DNA of 64,000 nucleotides, from the NCBI RefSeq assembly GCF_018991925.1, contig NW_024737068.1, forward strand, positions 1,183,239-1,247,238, in the 5' to 3' direction. The translations under genes were made by a program, and so were the position numbers. The notes below the pieces were generated by a model that did not search any database, had not been told where the DNA came from, and was given only the letters and a program-made list of their open reading frames with translations. The stretch's first letter is position 1, and each line of letters starts with the position of its first letter. Shown here piece by piece: positions 12,292 to 30,182 of the stretch. Source of the stretch: Homarus americanus. Taxonomy: Eukaryota > Arthropoda > Malacostraca > Decapoda > Nephropidae.

Positions 12292-13743
12292 TACTACCCC
12301 ATCCCTTTCTTGGCCATACTAACAACAGTAAATATCTGATATCGTGTCTAAATACGTGAAAGAAACGTGAGACGAAGTGTAACGAAAACTCGTAACAGGA
12401 TATTGGAGATAAGTGTTACCGGTGAGAGCCCCCAGTGGTGTTAGAGCCGGCAGCCAGTCCTTGGTTGTGTGGCTATCACCGTCTTATGGGGATCACACTG
12501 GGTACTGATATCTTAAAACGTCAAGTAACTAGATTTCACAGTAGTGTACTGTAATCTGAAGGACAGTAGGAAAAATCGATAATTTTAGCAGACAAGTGTA
12601 TTGTAGATCTACACGGTGATATTATATGCAATAACCGATAGTGTGTAATTCAATTTCAATATTTGATTATGATTTAAGTGTGTTCTTTCAAGATAAGCTA
12701 TTGATCACGAGTTTGCCGGCGCGAGTACGGGAGGGGAATGACCTCATTGTCTTTAATGGGTCACGTTCACCTGTTTCCCCTGACCAACTAAATAAAAATG
12801 ACACTTTAACAGTTTAAAGTTTATAATAAAGGTAGACTAAAGAATACCAGTATTATGAAATGAAAAAAAGTTGCGTCTACATGTCAACACCAGATATTCC
12901 TTAAAAATAGTTATTGCATATTTTCTATAGGCACGCCCACCCCCCAGTTTCTGGCCAGAGGTTCGTGGCCACATTGAACACTAGCACCATACAGTACTGT
13001 CTGGACTTGTAGGCTACACCGCGCGTGAGCACCATGCGTCAATACAGTGTCCTGTGCCTCAGGAATGTGGAGTGCATATTGGGTTGTCAGCATTCCTGAC
13101 GAAACAAACTTATAAAGGGTGTCCAACCTGCTAGTAATTTTATTTTGATGGGCAATTGTGTTAACGGAGAAGTTATAACACCTGTAGAAATCCAAACACC
13201 CTTGGAAATCCTCACACCTCGAGAAATGGACAGGTAAATGTTAATTTAAGTATTGGGCATTAGAAAATTTAGCACTTGAAGAAAAACAAGAGCAAATGAC
13301 TAGAAATAATTTGTCGATGGGATATGGACCGCTGCCCAATGTCAGAGGAAGGTCAAAAACATACGAGGTGAACTCAGCATGTGAAGGTTACAATGCCGGG
13401 GTACAAGTTAAGCTTCGTTATTTAAGTTATAAAGTGTAATTATTTATTTTCACATTGTTGAGAGTCAAATCATCGTACTGTACTATATTTATGAAACCGG
13501 TTCTGGAAGCAGTTCCACAATCCCCCTTCAATCAATTTCAGTTAATTATCATCGTACTTCAGTGGTACCATATTTTACTGTTGATTCTGCTATTGTTCCA
13601 GATACTAAACGCCAATACAGTATACCTAGTACTGTAAGAGTTTAAAACACTAGAACTGATTGATACCACAGAAACGAATTGGACTTACCTGTGATTATCT
13701 TCCAAGTGTGCAGGGCTGCCGGGTCCGACTAATTACCCAAATG
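12292..13743. other. Gene-free stretch, possible aldolase 5' intron
   Basis: No conserved coding exon recognised. The missing short start-codon exon of aldolase may be hidden between here and 16296. Confidence 0.4.
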
Positions 13744-13875
13744 TAGCCGCAATGAAGTCAAATAATGGTCCTACATGAATAAATCGTTCCAATTTTTGTG
13801 ACTTTGTGACACCAAATACTAGTCGAGAAGTGATTGGCAGTCCGATTTATTCATGTGGACCAATATTGTTTCATT
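13744..13875. mobile_element. MITE with ~40-bp inverted ends, copy 1
   Basis: Left arm GCAATGAAGTC...GGTCCTACATGAATAAATCG and right arm CGATTTATTCATGTGGACC...TTCATTAC are imperfect inverses flanking a core of about 55 bases. A related copy at 35367-35460 has the same left arm but the core in the opposite orientation. Confidence 0.65.
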
Positions 13876-14459
13876 ACCTTTGAAATTAATGGACCAAACT
13901 ACTGTTGAATTTAGAACATATACATACCTGTATGTGTTAGCAGACTTACTAAGGACACTGTAGGTTATACTTTAGTGTTTTAAATGTAACTGTGCAGTAT
14001 TTTTAAAGCTGAAAGACTGTAGTACAGTACCGTGTACTCTAGTTTATTGAGTAGTAACACTTAAGAGCAGTAAGGTAATATTTTCGATTGAGGTACAGTA
14101 ATAGGTTTTACATAATTTTTATTAGGTTAAATATTTGTTGTACATTAGCGCATTTTTGTCAATACAGCATCACCTTATTAATGCCATTATTTGTGCATTC
14201 AAATTTGGGATGTACTGTATAACATTAACCTTCGACTAAACTAAAATGATGTCCAGTTTTCAAGAATGCAACTGGAGATGTGCTTCTAATAGTGAAACAA
14301 TATGAAAAGGAAATGAAATGGAATCACTGGTCTCATATTTGGTTTACTTCAGCTTATATTATAGATGTGGCTTTCCATGTTTAGTAAGATAGTTTCTAAG
14401 TTAAAGAACTAACCAGATGTCACATTATAGTTATATTTTCCTGGTACAGTAATCGGTTA
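13876..14459. other. Gene-free stretch
   Basis: AT-rich; no exon or element recognised. Confidence 0.5.
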
Positions 14460-15034
14460 CAGTGTACCCTCACTTCTGTCAATTGAACCCACGGCGGCCC
14501 GTGTAAAGTGAACAACATAACATATGGGATTAATTGAAATAGAGACCGAGCCGACCCCCAAACTCCACTTTTTCAGACACAATACCTACGTTGTAGTAAA
14601 AATAACTTCTTAATTTTATGATGGTATGCACACACAATTAATAATTAGAAATATCAATAAAATTAGGTTTTTACTTACATTAGTAGAAAGATGGCTGGGC
14701 ACGGGGATGGGCGGTTGGTTCGAGCAGAGGGCAGATTATTGGCCCTCACCTGTATCCTTGTATCATTATCCACCAGAGGCTTGCAGGGTCTTTGTCAAAC
14801 CCTCAAAGTCCATATGTCATATCCTCACTATCATTATCACTGACTTGGGCCGGCTGTGGTGGGTGGCGAGTGAAGAACTTCGTATTATTTTGATGACTGG
14901 GCGGCCTTGTGTGCACCCTCTCGCGCCGCTCTCCGTAAAGGGTACACACACGCGGAAAGTGAGCATCGTGTTGGCAGGGAGTGCGGTGGCGATGGAAACC
15001 GTAAAGTGGGACCGCGTAAAGCGAGGGTTGACTG
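14460..15034 (-). mobile_element. Non-autonomous pogo/Tigger-like transposon, copy B
   Basis: Flanked by TA on both sides (14458-59, 15035-36). Ends are CAGTGTACCCTCACTT and the inverse AAGCGAGGGTTGACTG. The interior matches copy A (4173-4765) in reverse orientation: the inverse of the acidic tail region lies at about 14760-14860 and a GAGGGCAGATTATTGGCCC block matches GGGCCAATAATCTGCCCTC of copy A. About 575 bases; transposase core missing. The open frame 14626-15066 is a reverse-strand shadow of the element. Confidence 0.75.
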
Positions 15035-16296
15035 TATACTGTACCCGTAATGGACTTTATTACTAAGATATTTTCCTGGTAATTGTTGTATTTTTTTTTA
15101 CATTTATCAAGTTTAAAATAACTTCTTGTGTAATTTTTAAGAATGGGAAAAGTTTTCGGAATGAATATCCCAGTGTAATGTGCTTGTTACAGGCCTTATA
15201 ACTACGGTATTTCACTTCTCTTAATAGAATATTATATACTGTACTGTAAGTAAAAGTCTGACTGAACAAAAACATTTTGGTGGTAAAGGTCACACTTTTC
15301 CCTTGGTTCATAAGAACATGTATTAATCCTATGTAATATAAGAATACACAGCTTAAGAGTGCTCACCGTGTCCATATTATACAATAAGTTGCTATAATAC
15401 AGTTCTGTACTGTAAAAAAAAACTGTATCTAGTTTGTCTGATAATGTACTGTATGTGGATATACAGTATTGGTGAAATCTAGGGTGACAGTCCAATAGGG
15501 TGTCAGCACAGGTATGAGAGTAATGTACTGTACAGTACTGTATTATGTACATTAAATGTTTTATTTTGAAACTCAGAACTTTCTTTATGCCAATCATTAA
15601 GTTTAATCAAGAAGTTGTATCTGTGGCCTTATCCATTGCTAGTTAGCTACACCGTACATAGAACAAAACCTGTATATTTTATTTCCAGTATACTTCACCC
15701 AAAAAAAGTGTTGATCTATTGATACCTTTTTTTGTCTTCTGTTTATTAGCTTTCTTACTTTTAAACACTTTCAGCTATTACATGTGATCTACTTAATACA
15801 GTATTTGTAAGGATAATCTGTGGAAAACAGCTGTTTAGTTGGGATAGGTTGACTTACCAATTACATTATACACACTGGACTACTGAGGTCAAAGTATAAT
15901 TTTGGTAGACTGGCAGTCTTATTTCTCTAATGCTCTCCAGTTACCTGTACCAGATTATAAATTAGAAGTGTTATCCTTGTAAGTGTCATTCATTTGGTCA
16001 GGGTCAATGCAGAGTCAAAGGATATTTGCCTAACTTCTTGCAGTTTCCTTCAGTTTTAAGTTGAACTTTCAGGACTAATGAAAGTCTGGCCTTATGCAGG
16101 TACGGTCTTCAAAGTGGCTTTTCACAAATTTCACTTATCATATCATTTCATGTGTTTAATAAATGCAAAATCATACTTACCGGTAATCAGCCAAGACTAA
16201 TAAATTATTATCATTGGCACAAAAAAGTTGATCTATGAGACACAAGTTACTGTTCCTTTTTATCTTTAGTCATTCTGTAAAATATCTCTTCTACAG
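15035..16296. other. Gene-free stretch upstream of the first recognised aldolase exon
   Basis: Several TACTGTACAGTACTG strings (about 15527-15542) and AT-rich DNA. It ends with a polypyrimidine tract and CTACAG, the acceptor of the first recognised aldolase exon. Confidence 0.5.
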
Positions 16297-21830
<5,534 letters not shown>

Positions 21831-22440
21831 GTCACTCCGTAAAAAAACTAAGATATTATATTAAGTTCCATTTTGTTACTTCAATATATTTTAATGGGTT
21901 TAGTATAAAAATCGCAAAATAATATTGATAATGTAACATTAAAATTTCCAGTCAATCACCATCTGACAATTTGTGTAGAAGTATCACCGATAAAACAAAA
22001 TTTTACACCAATTTTGTTTTTGTGATGCTGAAATTGTACCTGTCTATTAAAATGCCTAAAACAATGAGTTTAAATTTTCATACCAAATTTACATGAAGCA
22101 CACTTACAATGAAAGTAGGGGCAAAATAGCTTGCTTCTGCTAATTCCTGTAGCTAAGAAGCAAGTTGTTATTTAAAAATGTAGCACAGAAGACACTTGTA
22201 AGTACATTATCTACAGTGTTAGTTTTCTTGATTCCACAATATCTCATAAGACCTAACATAAAAATAGCTTTGTTTTCACATTTCAACTGCCCCAGAAAAA
22301 AAAAATATTTTTCTTGATGGATTGTGGTGAAAGAAATAACCAGAAAAGAAAAGTTGAGTTATTGCCCTTGACTGCCTTGTCCAACCTAATGATGTGTTTG
22401 AGGATCTGGATGTTTGTAGCTATACTTGAGTCAAAATAAA
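21831..22440 (+). other. Putative aldolase 3' UTR
   Basis: AT-rich sequence after the TAA. An AATAAA lies at 22435-22440, a possible polyadenylation signal; a later one is near 23779. Which is used cannot be told from sequence. Confidence 0.4.
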
Positions 22441-24124
22441 TTATATTATTACAAGGAAGAAATGAGGTAAAAACTACCCATGAAATTAATTGTATTAACC
22501 ATGTAACCTCAAGTTGTAGCTCCTACACGTGGAAACAATTAATTTTCTGTTAGGCATAATGTAGATGCGTCTTATATGTAAAGTACTACTAGCTTCTGTG
22601 AATATGATAAAAGGCTCATTGATAGTTATTAAAGGACTTTAATTAGAACTTCTGCAGAGTGTACAGTCTACAGTATATTCTTCTGTATACTGTAAAGTAT
22701 TTACAGTATTGCATAACAATAATTCCATCGTTGCCAAATATAATCACTAAGCCTTTTATATATTAGTCCCTTGCAATAAAACTGCAGCATTGAAAACTTT
22801 GAATTGTACGTTGTCCAATGTACCTTGTATTCATATTTAGTGCAAGCATTGCTAAGGGCAGGTAAAAGAAGCAGGAAAAAGACAGATAGCAGTTGCTGTG
22901 TCATGCTTTTGTGTTTGCACAAGAGGCAAGAAATGTGTACAATTGTATATTGGTCTGGAGTGTGTATTGTTGACTGTCATGTGTGAACCTTTCACAGGAA
23001 AATTTTTATTCAATATTTATTTTGAGCAAAATACAGTACTCTGGAATCAGTAAGATGAGCAATTTTGACCAGTTTTCAATAATTTTTTTACCAAATCATG
23101 AGTTTATGAATAAGGTTTCTAAAAGTACTGTACAGTTTTACTGACATTTAAAGAGAAAATTATCACAGTGCAGTGTTTGAACTTTAGAAACAAAAAATCA
23201 AAACTTTTATGAATGTTATGAATAACAGTATTGCTGCACTTGTGCCTTTCATACACCTACCGTACTGACTACTGTACAGTATCTGGTTTCATGAACTTGA
23301 TGTTGCAAAACCTACCAAACATAACTAATACCAATTGGATAACTTGCCTCCACTCTACCAGTACTTTACTTTAACTAAAAATCCACAAAGTAACAAACTT
23401 GCTAAATAGCCTTGCATCTCTACTTGAGCTATGCTATATGTAAATTCACAAATGGTATTAATGTGTTTTACACTCACCAAGTATATAACCTGTAATTAAC
23501 TGAAACTAAATCATGTGTCATGTCACGTACATTAAATGTGATCTGGTGTTAATTTGAAATAATTCGATTATGTTTATAAAGGTACGGGATATATGTAAGA
23601 AAAACAAATGAATATCTGCTTTTTGGTTTTTTGAAGAGTATTACATTTTGCTCAAAATTGAATGTTGACTTTATTTTCTGAGCGAATGGTTTTCTCTATT
23701 ATCTTTGATGATTTATGAGGATGCACATACTACTTTACCAGGTTAAGATGAATTATGAATGTGAGGGTTAAAGTAATGAAATAAATGAATAATCGCTTTT
23801 CTGTTGTGTTATTTCCACTGAAGCTGAATTTCTTTACAAAGATTTATTAACCCTTACAACCCAGGCAATGTAGGACCCACTGGGACCCCCAAGTGGGGAT
23901 ATTTCAGCAACAAAACACTTGTCCTTGTATACATGTCTTGAAAAATGCAAAATGAGGTTGTATTCCAGTACAGTAGTATTATGCACAACCTTGTTCAAAG
24001 CAGATCGAGTAGAAATAAAAAATTTGGGCCAATGAAGTGGATTATCTTCACAAATGATGGCAAGTGTTGTGTTAAATGTTCTGTGCATTCTCAGTAACAC
24101 TGTTACCTCCAGAATGGGAAGGTA
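22441..24124. other. Gene-free stretch
   Basis: No conserved exon on either strand. Open frames at 22701-22922 (-) and 23834-24100 (-) match nothing recognisable. Confidence 0.5.
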
Positions 24125-24456
24125 ATGGTAAAATAAGTCTTAATACCAGTTATTGTGCATAATTCTTTAAACTGTGCAGCTGTAAATTCACTTCCATTAC
24201 CTGTATCTGCAATGACTACACCAGGACAACCAAAAACATTAATGAACTTGACAAATTCTCTTGTCACTTCCTGAGTGGATTTTGTTCGCAGAGGAAAGAA
24301 ATTGTCAAACTTGAAATAGTGTCAACACATACTGAAATCCATTCACAACATGATGCATGTCTGTCAAATCCAGATGTGTTCTCTCTAAAGGTTTAGTTGC
24401 TTCTGACATCCCTTGCCATTGTTGTACTAGTAACTAGGCCCTTTGTCCCTTTAAAT

Positions 24457-24647
24457 CAGGGGTCACCAAACTACGTTGCATGGGCGGATCAAGTCCTTCC
24501 CCGGCTCGTGGTAGCTCCGCCCATGCTCTGACGTTACCAGAGCTTTCGTTCTGGCTTGCAAGTATTGAACAGAATGATTATGTGGCCCGGCAGCTCGTCA
24601 TTCTTTCAGTTATCCGGCCCACTGTGAAAAAAGTTTGGTGACCCCTG
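24457..24647. mobile_element. hAT-type MITE inside the gypsy integrase
   Basis: Ends CAGGGGTCACCAAACT and AGTTTGGTGACCCCTG are perfect inverses. CTTTAAAT flanks both sides (24449-24456 and 24648-24655), an exact 8-bp target duplication. 191 bases, GC-richer than its surroundings, non-coding. It interrupts the gypsy pol relic and is therefore younger. Confidence 0.95.
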
Positions 24648-26256
24648 CTTTAAATCTTTGATATACTTCACATGACTACAAACTTCACACAGTCTCTGTG
24701 ATAATTGGGCCAATAGAACAGACTCTCTACTCTGGCTATGGTCTTCCAGTGCTTCCACTGTCCTAAATGATCTAATGTCTCTATCATGTGCCAACTCTAA
24801 TGCTGCTCTATGCAAATTATTAGGTACCACTAGGCAATACATCAATGCTCCATCAATTTGTTCCTTCACTAGATACAAGGCTCCCTCAATTACTTCAAAT
24901 TTATCAATAGTTGTCTTGGGATATTTATGTTTAGGTATCTGTCCTTCTAAATAATTAACCAATTCTTCCCATCTCTTCTCTTTCCTTTGTTCTATGCTAA
25001 ATTGCCTGAGAGTTAAATCGTCTAGCTGAGGAAACTGACCTGCCATTGTACTCCTGGCTACTTTTCTTAATGCCCTAACTGGTCTACTCAAAGCACCTGC
25101 GACTACATTTGTCTTACCAGTCTTGTACTCTTTGTTAAATGTGTAATCTCTCATTTCCAACATCCACCTGTTCATTCTTTGACACACACTTGGTTTTCTT
25201 GCTAAATACAGACATTAACGGTTGATCGAAAATCTACATACTAACGCTATTCCTAATGTTTCTTTGTCAGTGGTGGAATACCATGTTTCAGCGGGCTCTA
25301 GCTTCCAAGAGAAATAACCAATAGGGCACAAAGAACCATCATCCTGTAATTGATTCAGTGATGCCCCTACACAAAAATGACTAGCATCACTATGTAACTC
25401 AAATGGTTTAGCCAGGTTTACCTTCACAAGAACTGGGAAGAAAGCTCATGCCTGCTTTAACATTTCAAAAGCTTTCTGACATTCATCTGAGTGAGTTCTG
25501 TGATTGGATATACAATCTTACCAAACTTTTAAACATGCTTACGATAAAATCCGCACATCCCCCAAAATTGTCTGACTTGCTTGACAATAGTTGGTGGTTT
25601 ACAGTCTGTTACTGCTTTTACATTCTCTGGGTCAGGCTCAATGCCTTTCTCTGAAACAATATGACCCAAGAATTTTACTTGTCTTTGACCAAACTGACAT
25701 TTAGATAGATTTAACTTGATCCCCATGTTCACAAATCTGTCAAATACTTTATCCAATCTGCCCATTAAGGTATTGAAATCATTTGCCCAGACAATGACAT
25801 CATCCAGATAATTCCTTATCCAATCCTCTCCTGCCAAAGGAGCTAAGACCTGATTTACTTCCCTTGTAAATATGGCTGGGCTGGCTGACAATCCAAAAGG
25901 TAAGCGTTTGAACCTCCATAAGTTATATCCATCACTAAAAGTAGTTATGTCTCTACTGTTATGGTCAAGAATTACTCGATAGTAAGCATCTTTCAAATCT
26001 AAGGTGGCATAATATTGATTTCTGGCAGCCTTCGCTACTAATTCATCCAACCTTGGTAATGGTTGTATATCTACCTTTAAATGTTTGTTGACGGCTCGGA
26101 AATCAAGTCACATACATTTTGACCCACTGGGCTTAGTTACTAACACGATAGGTGATAGCCAGACAGCTGCTGGTGGTTCAATGATGTCTCTATCTCTCAT
26201 GTCCCTCATCATTTCCTTAATAATATTCTTGGCCTTCTGGGTACCTATACTGAGGT

Positions 26257-26675
26257 TATGGGGTACGAGATGTTTGGTTCACACTCAGGATGGGATGGAG
26301 AAAGGAAACTCACAATGTGCTCACTGTATACATATTGTATTGGATGTACAATGCAGCTTGTTGCTGGGTAGGTAGCATGGTAATAACCGTTGAGTAGAGA
26401 GAGCTGGGTGGTGAGGGTGCCCAGGAGGAGGGCACGCGGCTTGAGGGACACCAAAGTCGCTGGGGGAGTGGCAGCCACACGGCTGGCGCGGAGGAGGAGG
26501 TGTTGCTTGCTGGTGGTACTGGGTAGAAAAGAGAGAGTGGTCACAGCAGGGTCAGGCCTTATAAGGCAGGGATAGGCGTGGGTAGATAGTTGACCCCCGC
26601 TCAGTGGGCGGCGCTGGAGGTGTAGGCTGGGGAATTCGAGAAGGTTCGGTGCTTGTAGAGGAGGAATCCACTACA
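26257..26675 (+). mobile_element. Solo LTR inserted in gypsy reverse transcriptase
   Basis: Matches the LTR at 5688-6182, starting TGGGGTACGAGATG at 26259 and ending AATCCACTACA. AGGT occurs immediately outside both ends (26253-26256 and 26676-26679), a possible 4-bp target duplication. Removing the insert makes the gypsy sequence on either side contiguous. No internal region is present, so it is a solo LTR left by recombination or a one-ended copy. Confidence 0.75.
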
Positions 26676-26753
26676 AGGTCCCCTCACTGGATTTTCAATG
26701 ACTATTGGAATGTTAGTTGGTAAACCCTTAATTGATCCTATTTCATCTGAACC

Positions 26754-27115
26754 CAAGACATCTCAAGGGGCACTACTCAGTTAAGTGTGTTTACTTGGAG
26801 CTGGCAGACGCTTGCCCCACAAGGGGTCACAGCTCAAGATTGAAGAAGCCGCAAGTCCAGAAAACTGTGAGGGCAAACTTTTTCAGAGTGAGAGTTGTGA
26901 ACTCTTGGAACAATCTACCAGAAAGTGTTGTGACGGCACCAAGTGTGAGCTCTTTTTCACAAGACTTGACCAACACTGGAGCAGGTTCAGGTACATTCAG
27001 GAGCCGGTGCATGCACAGTACTTGCCAACAGTGCGTAACAGAGACGTGACCGATCGCCCAAGCAGCTAACAAGCCGATTAGTGGTGAAGAGGATAAAAGT
27101 AAAAAAAGTAAAAAG
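26754..27115 (+). mobile_element. LINE 3' end fragment
   Basis: Frames at 26732-27049 encode VRANFFRVRVVNSWNNLPES and VVTAPSVSSFSQDL, the conserved C-terminal tail (FF..RVVN.WN.LP..VV.A.S...F) after the reverse transcriptase of CR1/Jockey-type LINEs. It ends in an A-rich AAAAGTAAAAAAAGTAAAAAG tail near 27097-27117. It directly abuts the gypsy relic. Confidence 0.85.
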
Positions 27116-27825
27116 TAATCTTTTGATCTTGACCACCTTCCACAAGTGTTCTCCATCATTTGGTTTCCAGTGTACTGCGCACATCATTGTCATTCCTAAA
27201 AACCCCCTTTAATTCATACGCTATATAACATTCAAATCCACCGCACTAGTAGAATCTCAGAAAACGGGAAACATTGATAAAGGATAACTCGCCTACTCAC
27301 TGTTACTGGATCATGTGTTGTATTGTACCCAAGTACGGTTATAGTTAAAAGTCTACCCAGATCCCAACAGGCAACAACAATAAAAAAACAAAGACAATCG
27401 GACTATAAAAGGGTAGACAAAGGATGCGAAGTTTTGTTGTGTATAATAAAGTACCATAAATTCCTTGACAAAATATTCAGCTTTATAATTTACCCTAACC
27501 ATACTTAACCTAAACATTAACAGTATATACATATTTATACAACATACAATAATTTGAACAAGTGGACGCAGGAGGCAATATAGGATAACAAATACTTAAG
27601 TCGGAGCTGAGATGGCAACAGTAAGGCTGAGTATTATGAAGGCGGTAGATAATCACTGTGCCGTGGGTTTCAGGATAGGTGATCCTGTGGTCACTTCCCA
27701 GAGTGAACTGAACTCTCCTCGAACTGGAGCTGACGAAGACTTGGAGGAGGTGACGCAACAACCAGGATATGGAGAAGAGAAACCTGGAGTGGATAACTAA
27801 GAGTAGGCATACTCAGGTTTCTTCC
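27116..27825. other. Stretch without a recognised gene
   Basis: A small plus-strand frame (27612-27800, 62 codons, acidic C-terminal half) starts with a fair ATG context, but no family was recognised and no splice sites support it. Treated as unsupported. Confidence 0.35.
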
Positions 27826-27975
27826 CTAGATGGCGTTGCTCGTGGTGCTGGGTAGGTAGATCAGGACAATAGATGGCGTGGTTCGTAGTGCTGGGTAGGT
27901 AGATCATGACAATAGATGGCGTGGTTCGTATCTGGGTAGGTAGATCATGACAATTGATGGCGTGGTTCGTAACAA
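27826..27975 (+). repeat. Tandem repeat, ~50-base unit, about three copies
   Basis: The unit GGTAGGTAGATCATGACAAT followed by AGATGGCGTGGTTCGTA recurs at about 27850, 27895 and 27937, with a GTGCTG insert missing in the last copy. Confidence 0.85.
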
Positions 27976-28050
27976 AATAAATAGAAGGAAAAGCATAATC
28001 AGTATACAAAACTGTGGTATAACTGCAGCTTCAGACAATATGGATCTCGA

Positions 28051-28202
28051 GTTCAGCAATGTGTTTTTCCGATTGTTAAGAAAATTTTAAGTCACTTCCT
28101 TTATAACGTATCCCTCGCAAATTACTGAAATATACCGGAATCATCATAGAGGAAAAGTGTCTTAAAATTGTCTAAACAATCGGAAAAACCACATTGCTCA
28201 AC
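28051..28202. mobile_element. Hairpin MITE with ~45-base inverted arms
   Basis: The left arm begins GTTCAGCAATGTGTTTTTCC and the right arm ends GGAAAAACCACATTGCTCAA. Pairing continues through TTTTAAGTCACT and AGTGTCTTAAAA, with few mismatches. The loop is about 60 bases. Non-coding. Confidence 0.7.
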
Positions 28203-28617
28203 TAGTAACTACAGGTATTGTCCAAAACTGCAGTTTTACCAAAACTCTATTAAAAAGAAACTTATAATTACTTAACCACTAATGGTCACCAGCCGCATAT
28301 TTGCCTTTGTTGCTTTATTAACTTTAGAAAATTAGTTACTGGAATTAAAATAAGCACATACCAGCATCTGCCGTTTCCCATACACAGGTAACGTGGTACT
28401 GTAGTTGTGTATAATTTATAACTGGCAAAGGTGACAGCTTCGCTACCAGGTAAATTTGTTTGTTTACTAATATTCTGGTTTCTGAGCGTGCTCAGTTCCT
28501 TTACCTTTATCGCATTTTACCCTCTATTAATAAGGCCAAAATCTTGATTTAATGGCCTATATATTATGCTAGACTATTTATAATATCCTAGAACTTATTT
28601 AACCTAGTCATACTGTC

Positions 28618-29258
28618 ATATATATATACAGTATATATAATCAACACCTCAACCCGCCAGGATTCAGGCCCACGGCCCACAAGCTTAGCTGCAACTGGGG
28701 AACGCTAACCGCTAGACCACCAGGATACTAAAACCAATCCTAGACTTTGTTATATTTCACACAAAGCCTGTTCAACGAGCTTATGGCGCAGTGAACCTCT
28801 AATGGGGACTACCCGTATCACGTAGGTGGTCAGAATAACGTTTTACCAAATCCGGCTTCGAAACACGAGGATCCATATATATTTCATTAGCCCAATAAAG
28901 CATGCGGGCATCTACATACAATCAACACCTCAACCCACCAGGATTCGAACCCGGCCCATGGCCTAGATGACTGTGGGGGGAACGCTAACCGCTGGACCAC
29001 CAGGATACTAAAAGCCATACTAGAATTTGTTATATTTCACAAATGCCTGTTCAACGAGCTTATGGCACCGTGAACCTCTAATGGGGACTACCCGTATCAC
29101 GTAGGTGGTCAGAGTAACGTTTTACCAAATCCGGCTTCGAAACAAGAGGATCCATATATATTTCATTAGCCCAATAAAGCGTTCCCCTGTCTCAGTCATA
29201 GGCTCGTGGGCCGTGGGTTCGAATCCTGGCGGGTTGAGGTGTTGATTGTATGTAGAAG
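28618..29258 (-). mobile_element. tRNA-derived SINE array (two tandem minus copies plus one inverted copy)
   Basis: On the minus strand each unit begins with a tRNA-like head: CCTGGTGGTCTAGCGGTTAG (Pol III A-box TGGTCTAGCGG) and, about 40 bases on, a B-box region GTGGGTTCGAATCCTGG or a decayed form. Units repeat every ~282 bases (AATCAACACCTCAACC at 28638 and 28920). A plus-oriented partial copy follows with B-box GGTTCGAATCC at 29216-29226. The body (AACGTTTTACC, CCGGCTTCGAAAC) is shared with 37886-38395. These are repeats, not functional tRNA genes. Confidence 0.85.
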
Positions 29259-29597
29259 CCCTGTGCTTTAGGAGGTATCTGTGCAGGAGCTTCGTTAGAG
29301 GGATAATGCGTGTTGCTGTCCTCCAGGTTGAATGAGAGCTGGACAGCGAAGAGCTTGCTTGGAGGAGGTGTTGCATGTTCAGGAACGTAGGGTAAAATGC
29401 ATCTCAATGGAGAGACTGAGAGCTTATATACACAGCAGCCGGAAGTAAACCCGTGGGAACTAGCCTGTTGCTGGACTCCGTTGCTAGGGCAAGCGTCACA
29501 GGTGGCGACCCCCCCCCCTCACGTGAGAAGCTCGCCGGTTGCTAGGATACTGTCGCATTGGAATGCAGCTAGGCTTGTAGGGAAGAGATCCACTACA
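29259..29597 (+). mobile_element. Diverged LTR-like repeat end
   Basis: Ends CTTGTAGGGAAGAGATCCACTACA, like the LTR ends at 6182 and 26675. It contains GAGCTTATATAC, a possible TATA region, and a run of nine C at about 29509. The left boundary is unclear. Confidence 0.4.
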
Positions 29598-29706
29598 GGG
29601 TCACTGCATTATGACCGGACCATTGTGGACACCTACGGTCCCCGAGGGACTTGATCTCACTCTCCTCTACTGTATATATTAGCCTTGTCAAGTATTTCTC
29701 CTCACT
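29598..29706 (+). mobile_element. Penelope-like element tail fragment, cut by gap
   Basis: Closely matches 39536-39645 (GGTCACTGC..TTATGACCGG, TCTACTGTATATATTAGCC, CAAGTATTTCTCC). It runs into the N gap just before the position of the possible ribozyme motif of the other copy. Confidence 0.75.
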
Positions 29707-29806
29707 NNNNNNNNNNNNNNNNNNNNNNNNNNNNNNNNNNNNNNNNNNNNNNNNNNNNNNNNNNNNNNNNNNNNNNNNNNNNNNNNNNNNNNNNNNNNNN
29801 NNNNNN
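29707..29806. other. Assembly gap (100 N)
   Basis: Exactly 100 N, the usual placeholder for a gap of unknown size. The right side starts in (AC)n, so a simple repeat probably caused the break. Confidence 1.
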
Positions 29807-30182
29807 ACACACACACACACACACCACTGAATCAATGTTGTTCTTGACGTAATACATTGCTAAGATCTGTTATTACCAGAGACAAGTGTATGGACGTCCA
29901 CCCCCACACCACGACTTGATACAAACACAATTACATTATCTAAATACAAACACGAATCATTTTAAGTCTATCTGTTTTATTCTTAAGTAGTGCCAGTTAG
30001 CTCTATATATGGTTTAGTCACTGAGAGAGTCACTGACGGAGAAGAAACACATTGACTCACTGACTGACTGTGTAGAAGTGACTCTCGTGTCTGTTTATTC
30101 ATGTTAGTCACCACCAGGGCGTCAAGACCACGGCAGTAGGCGGAACATATCCCTCATGTGATAAAGAATTGATAGTGTGCAG

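Larger units (their letters stand above)
24125..26753 (-). mobile_element. Gypsy (Ty3/mdg4)-like pol relic, interrupted
   Basis: Read on the minus strand from about 26750 down. A reverse-transcriptase start at about 26250-26050 contains VTKPSGSK, then a stop. The RT core at 26050-25529 has LDLKDAYYRV, FKRLPFGLSASPAIF and YLDDVIVWA, the YxDD catalytic motif. RNase H is at 25427-25215 (ELHSDASHFCVGASLNQ). A linker at 25187-24660 has NKEYKTGKTNVVAGALSRP and an integrase zinc-binding H...H...C...C region. Integrase core pieces at about 24400-24125 are in two frames (HLDLTDMH; then VIADTGNGSEFT). Several stops and frameshifts make it inactive. A hAT MITE and a solo LTR sit inside. No LTRs of its own were found. 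Only domain landmarks are given. Confidence 0.92.

Noticed and set aside
12911..13195. 94-codon minus-strand frame
   Set aside because: No recognisable domain and no exon borders.
14626..15066. 146-codon plus-strand frame
   Set aside because: It runs antisense through the pogo-like copy B, terminal repeats included.
16235..16296. ATG at 16235 as aldolase start
   Set aside because: It precedes a polypyrimidine tract and CTACAG acceptor and adds about 20 residues unlike any aldolase N-terminus.
27612..27800. 62-codon plus-strand frame as a small gene
   Set aside because: No homology, no splice or poly(A) context, length within chance expectation.
28625..28725. tRNA gene on the minus strand
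   Set aside because: A- and B-box elements are present, but the cloverleaf is not supported, and the same sequence recurs in arrays. It is a tRNA-derived SINE.
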